This document shows, one piece after another, positions 49,277 to 60,100 of a DNA stretch of 64,000 nucleotides. Location: the NCBI RefSeq assembly GCF_003369915.1, contig NW_022881614.1, forward strand, positions 34,594,342 to 34,658,341. The letters run 5' to 3'. The notes below the pieces were generated by a model. The model was not told where the DNA came from. It was given only the letters and a program-made list of their open reading frames with translations, and did no database searches. A program made the position numbers and the translations under genes. This stretch comes from Drosophila miranda (taxonomy: Eukaryota; Arthropoda; Insecta; Diptera; Drosophilidae). Within the stretch, counting starts at the first letter, position 1. The number at the start of each line of letters is the position of its first letter.

Positions 49277-50959
49277 CTATGTTTGCTGTATGTGCGTTTT
49301 AATCATGTTGTACGACTCCTCTTCGAATGTGGCAAAAGTAGTTGGTAAGCCGATTTTCTTGTAAAGCTCCTTAACACGCTCCACCTTGACTGGATCTGCA
49401 TTGGAAAGTTTCAATTATTACCAACGGATTTCACTGGCTAAGTAGTTCCGATCGTCTCACCATTGTTTCCATAGCAATCGACCATGATTTTCTTTTGCTC
49501 GGCATTGGCTCGCTGCATGGCCACCACTGCTAGCCAGGAGCATTTGTTTTCCTGTATGTCGGTGCCGATTTTGCCTGTCACCTCCGGATTCCCGAAGCAG
49601 TCAAGGAAATCGTCTTGCACTTGGAAAAAGTGACCCATTTCCAGGAGAATGGTCTTTGATTGACGGAAAGGTTCGGCGTCCTTATATCTACACGAAGAAA
49701 GGACCTATTATTCAGAAGAGCTTGACAATTGCAGTATAACTACGCACCCAGCCAAGTGTAAAGCAACAGCAAACGGCAGATAGAATGAATAGTAGGCAGT
49801 TTTGTTGTCCACAATTGCTTTGTAGTTGTCCATAGTGAGCTCGGAAACACTGCGATGCGAGTTGAGCTGATCTGGCCACAAGTTGTTATGTAGGTAATCC
49901 CATGGAAGAGCTCCATGAGCGCCACATAGCAGTCTAGGTGGCTGAAATGCATTTTCAATATGGCATACATGGCATTCTCAATCATTAGAGCATCACTGAT
50001 GGCTGTCAAGCCAACGTTCTCAACCTTGTGACAGCACGGCTGTCCGCGTCGTGTTGTGATGTTGAACCATCACGTCGTCAGAGATTATGAAGAAACTCTG
50101 AAGCTGCAATGATAATGTGACTCTGATTATGTTTGGTGTTCTTAACAATATACGAACAAAACGTACCATTTCCACACACCATCCCAGGTACTGGGCCAGC
50201 TTTATGTTTTCTGGGGTCAGATCTTCGGCGGGCACCAGATTCTTGTAGGTGAGCACTGTGAGTATGCCGCGATTCTTTTTGCCGCGCGGTACATTGTATT
50301 GCAGCACCTTGGCAAACCACTTAGCGGCATCATTGTAATTATAGGTCTTCGTCACGGTAGTGATGTCACGCACAAGATCTGCAAACGCATTAGAATAAAA
50401 ATTAGTACTATTATGCTAATTTGGAGAAACAAAGGTGGAGCTCACCGGGGAACACAGCCATAAAGTCGCGGCTTTCATTTTTTGACACTGTGACGCGGGC
50501 CGCAATTGGAACAGAGTGATTTTGAAGCGTTGATAATGTTCTGGAGGGAAACAAAAACACAAACAATAGAATGCAATACAAACACATACACACACGGCTG
50601 AATACATTATGGGTGTATTTTTGGCCTACGTGACTCCGTTAGTACTCGTACAAACAGATTTCTCCCACAGACTCCACGCCCATCACCAACTATGCAGAGC
50701 ACAGCAAGTGCACAAGTGCCCCAAAGCCAATGTAAACAAAAATAGACAAAGTTCAAGTGCAGAAACCGGTAGATTACCTGCTGGTCTTCTTCAGCTTCTG
50801 CTCGTTAACAAGTTCCGTGGACAGGCCGCCAATCGTTTCCATGGATTTGATAATAGGCTCCGAGTTGACTTCGTCGCTGGTGGAGATTAGTCGGTGAAGA
50901 CGCATCGGATTTGGGAATATCCGCTGCTGGGGAAGAATCCGACGAGCTAGTTTAAACAT
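49277..50959 (-). pseudogene. Fpps: Farnesyl pyrophosphate synthase, multiple lesions
   Basis: FPPS condenses IPP with DMAPP and GPP to make farnesyl-PP in the mevalonate pathway. Six exons on the minus strand: 50778-50959 (mitochondrial-type leader, MFKLARRILPQQRIFPNP), 50446-50540, 50167-50378 (RGKKNRGILTVLTYKNLVP), 49748-50103, 49461-49687 ([20 protein letters not shown], the second aspartate-rich motif, intact) and 49277-49395. Lesions: in exon 4 the first aspartate-rich motif reads DDVMV, losing its third Asp, and the frame shifts by one base a few codons on (near 50060). A deletion near 49879, about seven bases compared with the expected family sequence, shifts it again. In the last exon, after THIQQT, a TAG (49277-49279) stands where the reading otherwise continues RGVPHQTFLQILNKIY. 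All splice sites are still good. Confidence 0.93.
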
Positions 50960-51076
50960 TTTTATTCACAATATTATCAGAAATCTCTCCGTTAACGACA
51001 GCTTCCCTTCCGCCCCTTGACCAAAATTTAACTTCTAATTTCCTTACGTTTTCAAATACTGGTGAACAGCACAGAT

Positions 51077-51084
51077 TATCGATA
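51077..51084. promoter_or_regulatory. DRE (TATCGATA) between Fpps and the MADF-BESS gene
   Basis: TATCGATA is the palindromic DREF/BEAF-32 binding core. It sits about 120 bp upstream of the Fpps start codon (minus) and 400 bp upstream of the MADF-BESS start (plus), a typical place for a housekeeping bidirectional promoter in Drosophila. Confidence 0.6.
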
Positions 51085-51104
51085 GCAGACTCAGATGTGC
51101 AAAG

Positions 51105-51384
51105 CAGTGTTGCCATTTCAGCATATTTCGGGCTATATCTAGCCTTTTTTAAATGGAGTAGCTTGTTTTAGCTTTAAATGTTTATTGCTTGAAAATTTAT
51201 GGTGAAGTTGACTCTGTTTCTAATATATAGCTAATATAGATAAAAACATTAAGGCCACCACCTTGTTGTTTTTGGGGTGTATTTTGTCTTTGACTCGTTT
51301 TTGGCTAATTTTTTCCGGTCTTACCATATTTTTTTATATTTTGTATTAATCTAGCCGTATTGTTCTGAAATCTTGGCAGCACTG
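51105..51384. mobile_element. Candidate MITE with CAGTGTTGCCA / TGGCAGCACTG ends
   Basis: The 280-bp AT-rich segment lies between two divergent genes; its ends are inverted copies with one mismatch. It shares ends and internal CTAGCCT / TAGCTTGTTT motifs with 13867-14256. No 8-bp duplication is visible. The right end resembles a known Drosophila promoter motif (GGCAACGCTG-like), so the ends could be promoter elements instead. Confidence 0.35.
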
Positions 51385-51482
51385 AGTCTGCTAAGTGCTG
51401 CAAAAGTTCAAGCACAGTGCTGAAAATGGCCTGATGCACACGGAAAGCGAAGAATCGCCAATAAAACAATAAAGGTGCGAAA

Positions 51483-53080
51483 ATGATGGACGAACAACTA
51501 ATTGATGAAGTGGCGCAACATGGGGTCATTTACAACAGGCAGAAGTACTACCTTAACGGCAGCGCCAACGGTGTAAAGTATGAGGCAAAGGATGACGCCT
51601 GGCAAGTGATTGCCATTAAGCTGCGAACGGAAGGTGAGGGGAAGATTCGACTTTATACAGACTTTGATATTTAATGATGAATACAAATGTTGTCCCCCTT
51701 GCAGTGGACACGTGCAAGAAGCGCTGGAAGTATCTGCGGGAGCGTTACGTCTCGCAGCGGAAGCAGGGCGATACTCCAATTTACGAGCACCTGTCACGCC
51801 CCTACCTGGAGAAGATGAAGTTCCTGGACCAATACATTCAGCCACGAAAATCCTATCGCAATGTGCCGAGCTTCCTCACGTCGCCACAGTCGGCTAACAG
51901 CTCTAGTTACAACGAATACATCGTGGATAAATCAAACAGTTCCAACAAGAACATGTCCCAGTTTAACTCGGGCTCGGGCCAAAACCATCACTACCATCAG
52001 CCAGATCAGCAACAAGCCATGAATGCACTGAGCACCGCTGCGACCTCAGCTCTGGAAAATGCTAATCCGGTGAAGATCGAGGCTGATCAGGCATTCAGAG
52101 AGTTTGCTGCGGCTGTGGCCTCCCAGCAACTCCAGCAAATCTCCCAGTCGCAGATGCAGCAACAGGCGGCTGCCGTTGCTGCTGTTATGGCTGACTCCTC
52201 GCAGGGCTACCAGGAGCAGTATCGAGACAGTTCAGTTGGCCTAGCTGGCCCACAAAACAGTGGAGGCAGTCTTGCCTCAACGTCATCTTCGATGAAATCG
52301 CCGCTGTCCTCGCCGTTACAGGGTATTAGTGCTGGCACCCAGCAGCAGAATCAGCATCAGCAGTCGCCGGCGTCTGCACAGCAGCTTCCGGTGGTACATT
52401 CCTCATCTAGTGCGGCAGGCAGCTCCACAAACAGTAGCTCCAATATTCAGATGCAAGGGCATGTCTACAATCCCAAGGGAAACGAAGATTTGGACTCGTC
52501 AGCATCCAGCAACTTCCACTTGAAAAAGACTCGCGTGCAGCTCAACGGCAGTGCTCATAGCCAAATGTCAAGCAATGGAGGCAATGGGCCCCACTTTATC
52601 AACGACTCCGATGAGGATTCCGATGTCAATAGTCATGACCTTATGGAACCCCAGGCCATGATGCAGCACGGCAACCACTACAACTCTATGGCCATGCAGC
52701 GCACCAATGGCCATAGCAACGGCAATGGCAACGGCAATGGCAATGGCAATGCAAATAGCAATGGAAATCCGAATAATTCCAACGCTGGACACCACAGCAA
52801 TAATAACCAACAGCAGCAACAGCATCAACAGCACCAGAACATGTTTCCATCGAATACGGACTTCCTGTTGCAGCTTTATCAACAATTCCCACACCAGGGC
52901 AACTCCTCATATCCCACGAACTTCGGCAAGTTCCAGGCCCCACAAAGTCTTCCAGGCGTGCAGCGACTGTCAGAGCACCTTCTAGGTGAGCTGGTCACCA
53001 CCGAGCTGCTAAAGATGAACAAGGAGCGCAAAAAAAGCGCGCAGAAGAGAATCCTGGAGATACTATTCTTTGAATATTAG
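51483..53080 (+). CDS. MADF-BESS domain transcription factor
   Basis: Two exons: 51483-51633 and 51705-53080 (donor GAAG|GTGAGG, acceptor CTTGCAG). The product is about 508 residues. The MADF DNA-binding domain is amino-terminal (EQLIDEVAQHGVIYNRQ, then WQVIAIKLRTE joined to VDTCKKRWKYLRERYVSQRK). A long Gln/Asn/Ser/Gly-rich linker follows (QQISQSQMQQQ; a Gly-Asn repeat from GGC AAT codons near 52715-52750), then a C-terminal BESS motif (DFLLQLYQQFPH and RLSEHLLGELVTTELLKMNK). MADF-BESS proteins are nuclear regulators that bind DNA and dimerise via BESS. Unlike its neighbours it shows no frame lesion. The first of two consecutive Met codons is taken as start. It may correspond to CG13204 by position, but I am not certain, so no symbol is given. 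Confidence 0.85.
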
Positions 53081-54159
53081 TCAGACAAGCCGCCTATATC
53101 TTTGTAAATAGTCTAATCTATAATTTATATTATCCGGTAAGAATGTCGGGGCTAACATTCACTTCAAGGGCCCACAATATTGTGTCGGGCTGGTCTGCAT
53201 CCCACCAAGAAGGCATTTGCAAAGCTGTCCGGTCGAACACTTTCCATCTGTACTAGTCATGACTAACACCAGGCCCTACCCATTGGTACTAAATGGGATC
53301 GATCCCGTGTATGCATTAATTTATGTTCGTGTATCTAAGAAAAGGATTTAATTTATTCTGAAATGTTTATTAAACTGTGTACGAATTATACAACTCTGAA
53401 TCTAAGAAGTGTACTTTTGAGATCCGCATTTAACATATAGTTGATTGTGCAGTTCATGAGACTCTCTCTCCGTTGCGTGATTCACGTTTTGGCATCTGTC
53501 CTGCTTTTTGATTTATATGCCGGCCTCTGACCGATCCTGATTCCCCTTCTGCTCTATTGATTGCTGGAAAACATCATGCTGGGCCAGAGATCATATCTTC
53601 AAGCAGAGGCCCATTGGCTACTGTCCGCAAATGCAGCTTGGCCCTCTCGTTAACCCAAAGCGAGAAGTTGCAAAGCTGCTTACTGTTGCCACTGGCGGAC
53701 ATCCAGCCTCCGTTTGGGCCCTGATTAATTGCTGCTTCTGCATTCCTTTGGCGGGGCAAAGTCGAGATAATATTTTATATGGATATGTTTGGGCATTATT
53801 GCATTTAATATATCTTAGCTCGTATAAAGAATAATTGTTTATTTGTGTTGCTTGTTCTGTTGTTAGCCTTAGATAAACTATGTTTAATAGCATACGTTCA
53901 TAAGAAGAATGTTTGATATTATATATACGATAATATTCGGACCATATCGTAGGGCTGTAGTGCACTTCTTAGGCTAGTTGTTGGACCCAAGAATATTCGA
54001 GGGTCCACGACGCATTTAGCTAGCGTATAAATACATATGTATATTGAGTGATCATATTTCTGATTGTTGGATTAAGTGGAGTTTTAAAACTGTTAGCTTA
54101 TTTACAACTAATCACAAGAGGACGATCAGATTTCCGATTTCAGATATTCTTGTGCACTT
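53081..54159. other. 3' region of the MADF-BESS gene and spacer to nompA, no gene seen
   Basis: AT-rich with several possible polyadenylation signals (for example TTATTAAACTG near 53367). Short frames on both strands show no protein-like character. The convergent gene nompA ends at 54160. Confidence 0.5.
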
Positions 54160-57100
54160 TTAGACCTCCTGATTGTCTTCAGACTCGTCCACCATGGTCA
54201 GACTTCGCAGCGATCTGTGGGATAAGCATGTAATGAGAATGAAAGCCAACTTTAATCAGCCATTTAAAATAATTTAAAGCAATTTAGTATTCGTGATAGA
54301 ATGAGAGTTGCGCACAAGATTCGTTGCCCTGATAGGGCTTATCGCATCTCGGACCTCAGCTTGACTTTAGTCTCGATTTGTCCGTCAATATAAGCACACA
54401 TCAGCATGAAACACTTGCGCGTTCTATTGTTAGTCTGGTTAGCCAGTGCCCAAAACTGTAAGTCGCGCCTTGCGGAAGTGAATGGGAGTTAATTTTTGTT
54501 TTGTTTAGTTTTAGGCGATTTGCCTACGATCCCGAACGTGTGCCACCTGCAGGGAGACTGGTGCTCCACCAGGTGCCAGATAGCAGGCGGACGGGATGGC
54601 ATTTGTAACCCGGCTGGACTCTGCACTTGCCATCCCTTGTGATTGTGTGATTCTAGTGACACATCGAAATAAAAGAGGCCAGGATCTTGAAAATACTTAC
54701 AATTGCGTACGGCTGTGGTGGATGATGACGCTTGGTTTGATTCAGGTTTCCTAGGAAGGGGAGTGGTCTGGAGCCTGGAGACTTGCCTGGAGCGCTCAAA
54801 GAGCGAAGGATCAGTGTAGATGGGCTCGCTGGGATCCTCGCACTGGTGACTGCTCTGTCCCGTCGAACGCAGGGGATTTATTACTGGCAGCTGACACATG
54901 CGCGCCAAGTTGCTGTAAAGACATTAAACACCCCATAAGTGGACCGGTTCGGCTGGCTGACAGACCGGCAGACCGGCAGATAGTGATCCTCACCCCGTGG
55001 CAAATGTCTTGTGTAATGAGCCGCCGAACATGGACATGTTCGTGCGAAAGGCGTTCGAGGCCCGATTCGATGCGCTCTGATTGGCTCCGCCCCCAGCGCC
55101 TCCACCTCCTCCAGTCATGTTGGGCATGTGTGCGATCTCTGTGAAGCGCTCGTGTGTGCGTATGGAAGAGTGGGCGTGGCCCAGCGAGTGGATCGGCGAG
55201 TGGCGGTCCACCAGGCGACTCTTCGAGATGGACTTCCAGTAGCGTCTGAGGGAAGGTCATAGTTGAGTACTGACAAATGTCTTTGCTCCTCCGATCTCAC
55301 CTGTAGCCCAGGCCGGCAACCAGCGTGATGCTGAAGAGCAGGATCATCAGCAGAATGATGGCCGTGATCAGACCATGGTACTCTGCCGGTGTCATGCACA
55401 CCGTCTCCACGGGAGCCACAAGTTTGCGGGGATAGGACTCCTTCTCGATCTCCTCGCGCGTCTCAAAAACCTACAAGCGATCATTTAGTAATCAGTCAAT
55501 TAGGCATACACTCTTCTCGCGCCATCTCTCCAAATGCTCACTTCAATCATTTCCCGCACTTGCTCCGGTTCCTCATTCTCCATGGACTTCTCTCCCGTCT
55601 GCGTCTGATTTAGCTGGCTCTGCCCCAGTGTGGCGCTTACCGTGGTGCTGTTCACTATGATCACATCCTCCGAGCTGGCGGCATCCTCCAGCTGCCTGAT
55701 TCCTTCCAGAGCCAGGGCCTGAGCTCCGGACCCGTCCTCGGAGACAGGTTCGAGTTCGGCCATGTCGGTGATGTTCAGCGACCGTCTGCGGCGCCCAAAC
55801 GAGGGCTCCTGTCGACCCGCTGGCCCTGGGCAGTATGCCGGCTGGCACCCCTCGCGACATGATCGGACTGTGGCCTCGAAGACCAAGAAGTTCGATTCGG
55901 GTATCTTGAACGCATTGAAACGAGCCTCCAGGGTGTCGCCATCGCGCAGTTTGTCCAGCTCCGGAAAGACGAAGGGATCCACCGGGCAGCTGGATTTTCA
56001 AAGGTTAGCAAAGATTGAGCATAATGACGGGTAGACTTACCCAAAGCGATCTATAAGCTGAATGCTCCGACCCGAATAAGGGTCTCTGGCCACCACATTG
56101 GTAGCGAAAATGTCCGTAACATGATTGTATCCATCCTGGGCCTCCAGTCGGAACGTTAGGGGATCCCCCACGGCTATTGTGGTGGTCGGTCTGCCTTGGT
56201 ACAGAATGCTGAGGCGAACCTTGGAGCTTAGCGTATTCTCGCCTGGAAGGTACTCTATGGGAATAGGACTGCCGGATCTGCAAGGCCACAGGTATCGTAC
56301 ATATAAAAGACCGCGGGGAAAATGCTATGATTGAAGTCGAAATCGGCGTTGCTTACCGTGCTCCAATGTAGCCGGAGCTCACAACGGCTTCACCGGGTCC
56401 TCTGAAGATGCAGGTGAGATTGTAGCGCTTGTCGCGGCTCGTTTGAACATTGTCCGAGAACTGGACCACCACGATGTTAGTTAGAGTGTCGCCGTACTGC
56501 AAGACAAGATCAATAATTGAAGGCCTGATGCTGAGCTCTGACTAGTGTTCGACTCACGCGTTGAGTGCCGCAATCGGGATAGCCTTGGGGGCCACTGATC
56601 CTCAGGACGTTGACGGTGCCGCCGTTGCCACGGAAGAAGCAGCGATCGTAGAAGCCGTAGGTGTAGATACGTCCCAAAAAGCTCTCTGGCGTACGGATAG
56701 TGAAATCCATACCCTCCTCGTTGCAAGTCTGCGTCACTGCGGGGTGGAGGTGGGGTCATTCAATCATCTGTGAGCTCTTTATTCAATTAAATATTATACT
56801 CGTACCGTCCATGCATTCACCGTCGCTGCGTCCGATGCTGCGCTCATAGAAATCATAATTGGAAGCGTCGAACGTGCCCGGATCGTGGATGTCCAGCTCC
56901 CGCGAGTCTCTGTCGCTCAGCTCGCAGTTGGAGGACTCCCTATCGCGATCGCGATCCTCATAGCTGGAGGCGGCTGTGTCTCTGCAAATTGAATTCGCGT
57001 TCGCTTATTTGTAGTCGCTCTTGTATCGGCGTCATGTATCTCCCATCATTCCATCTCCAATCCCCCATCCGCCACATCTCCACACCCTAACACACACATA

Positions 57101-60100
57101 CCTGTAGTTGAAGCTGCGGCACACAAAGTCGCGGCTCTCGATGCACTCGCGCTCGCACTGGATCAGACTGGGCACGACCAGTGTGAGACGCACAAAGTGG
57201 CGGCGCATCTTGTGCCTGGCGGCTATCTGCTTAAAATTGTCGCTCTTCTCGCAGCGGGTGATCGGCAGTCGTGGCGCCCCCGCAGCAATGCCCACGCCCA
57301 CACCACCCACATGACCACCACTTCCTCCGTAAGCTGTGGGCGGATGGGACAGACCGATGCCGAGCAGCGGAATGGGACGATCATCAAGACCGTTGCCGAC
57401 CCCACCTCCATATGGACGATTAAAGGGAGTGTCATAGCGTCCGTAGGGACCACCCACAGGGGGTCGTCGACCCGGGGGACCATCATACTCCCGATCATAC
57501 GGCCCGTACCTATCGCCGTAGTGCTCCTCATAGTCGTAGTCGTAGAAAGGGGGCGGGCGATCCAGTCCTAAATGAAGAGTCTGTGTCAGTGCTGATCTTT
57601 CCCGGGACGGCTGTGCCTTTCCACATGGGGGTGTTAATGGTGTTTGGGTTGGTAGTTGGTTAGTCCCGAGTACTTACCCGGGCGTCTGCCTAGATCGCTG
57701 GGTCCCAGACGATTGCCGTACTTGTAGATGTCCATGGGATAGCGATCGTTACCTAGCGGGAATCGGTTCGGAGTCGAGGCGTATTTGCTGGCGCTGCCCG
57801 TGGGTGCAATGGGGTCCAGTGGATAGCGCTTTGCTGACTCCGGATCCGGCCGCCTGGCGCTGTGCACAATATCATCGTATCGCCCTGGTGGTCCTCTCGA
57901 GTCCGGCACGTTTGGATATCTGGCCGGGTCCATGGAGGAGGGCCGATATCGTCTGTCCGGAAATATGCTGTCTGGGGCATCCCGTCCAGTGTAGCCACCG
58001 ATGGGATCTCGCTCCCTGCTTGGTGGCGGGTAACGTGGGGGATAGCGACTGTCATATCTGTTGTCTCCATAGCGGCTCCCGCCATAGCCGTAGGGTCTGA
58101 TGGGAGCATCGTCATCCGTAGGATAGGGCCTTGTGTGTGGCAAATCGCTGGGCAGAGTGTTGTCATTGATTCCCGGATACGGCAGCGGGCGGAAGGGCAA
58201 TCTATCTCGGTCCCTCTCTCTGTCCCTGTCCGGATATCGTCGATCTCCATACCTATCCGCATAACGATCCGGAGGCGGATAACGATCAGCGAAACGATCT
58301 CGATTACGATCACGTTCCCGGAAACCTGGATAACGCTCACGATCACGTTCCCGATCGCCTGGATAACGCTCTCGGTCGCGGTCTCGATCACGGTCTCGAT
58401 CACCACTGGCACCCGTTGGGTACCGATCTGACGTGGGGTTAGTAAATTAGTTGTCAGTATGGCGAGGTGATCTCAATTCATTGTTTTAGGTGTCATTAAT
58501 TGGTTTTTAGGGTGCCATATGGTAAAGAGGGAGGTCACTTACCGTAATCGTCGGGATAGCGATCGTAGGGTCGGCCATATCCCATGCCATCGCCTCCACC
58601 GCTGGGATAGCGGGAGCCTCCCGCTTGGCCGTAGCGATCAGGGGGATAACGATCACGATCTCGATCACGATCACGATCACCGCCAACACCAACGCCAGCA
58701 CCAGCACCTCCATACGGATATCGATCTGCTGAAGAACCAGTTATAGAATATCATCTGGATAGAAGAGAAGAACTAGGTGGATATATGCATACCATATTCA
58801 TTGGCCCCAAAGTCTGGATAGCGATCGTACGCGCGGCCATAGTCAATGCCCTCGCCCGCAGGCAGTCGGGAACCGCCTGCCCCAGTAACTGCTACGCCAT
58901 GCGATCCGGCAGTTGAACCAGCTGACCCATAGCGATCGTCGTGCTTATTAGGCTGTCTCGAGTTGCTGCCCGACTGATCTCCAGGTCGCTTGCCGTCGCC
59001 GGCGCTGCCACTGTGGCCAGCATCGCCATCGGCGCCGCCTCCGCCCACCACATTCACTGGAAGATAGACAGGAGAAGCCGCAGCAAAAGCAGCCAGAGCC
59101 AGAGATTACTAGCCAGTCCATTAGCACCTCCTCGTAGCCACTTACGCATTAGATTCTCGTAGTAATCATAATCAGCATCGTATATAATGCGCATGCCGTC
59201 CTTTTGATTGTACCGACTGAGGCGACAAGTACGAAAACGATCGCTATACACCGCAGACCTGCAATTTTGTGCAATCGGAGAGTGAGAGGAGCCAGGAAGC
59301 GGGACGGGTACGCGGTACGTCGTTGGGTAGTAAGGCAGAAGACGGCAAAAGCAATAGTAAAACGAGGGGGAACGTTGTGAGTTGCAGCGGACACCGCAAC
59401 TCTACAGTTATACCCGATACTAAGTCAGTATGGCTCTCCTCCGGCAGACGCCGCTAATATTGAACGACACGACAAAGAGTGCGTGCGAGAGAGACAGCAA
59501 ATCAGTCTGAGCGTGACGTCGGGGGCTGCGTAGCCAGTGCAAATTGATTTGTTCCTTTTGGCTATAAAAATGATCTGATCTGATCCAGATTGAGCAATCT
59601 GATAGATATGATCATTATCTATGATTCTGCGTTTTTAGTTTTCTCGAATGTACAATATTGTGGATGCAACAGGTTTTCGTCCTTTGTGGGGGCGGAAGGG
59701 GGTGGGGCGAAATTTTGAGATATACGTTTTAAAGTGAGATCTAACAGGAGTGCGGATACCAAATTTGGTTACTCTAGCCTTAATGGCCTCTGAGATTTGT
59801 GAATATCCCCAGATTTTCATCCTTTGCGGGGGCGGAAGGGGGTGTGGCGAAATTTTGAAACAAACTCGTCTCGGTCCGATATCTTAGGAGTGTGGATACT
59901 AAATTTGGTTGCTCTAGCTTTTATAGTCTCTGAGATCTAGGCGCTAATGTTTTACTCTAAGCAAAGCCGGCTATGCTACGTGTGTGTTAGAGAGCGACAG
60001 GGCGAGAAAACATGAAATTGTTTTCTTGATGCTGGCTATAATAATAATACGATCCAATTCAGATTCTGCAGTCTAAAAGATATGGTCATTCTCTACGATT

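Noticed and set aside
53574..53965. Reverse-strand frames between the MADF-BESS gene and nompA
   Set aside because: No start context, no domain-like features, and low-complexity-free but unconserved-looking composition; treated as spacer.
57753..58431. Long frames on other strands/frames over the nompA linker
   Set aside because: They are mirror frames of the GATCGN-type repeats (Ile/Val/Ser-rich) and do not connect to splice sites as the Asp-Arg-Tyr-Pro frame does.
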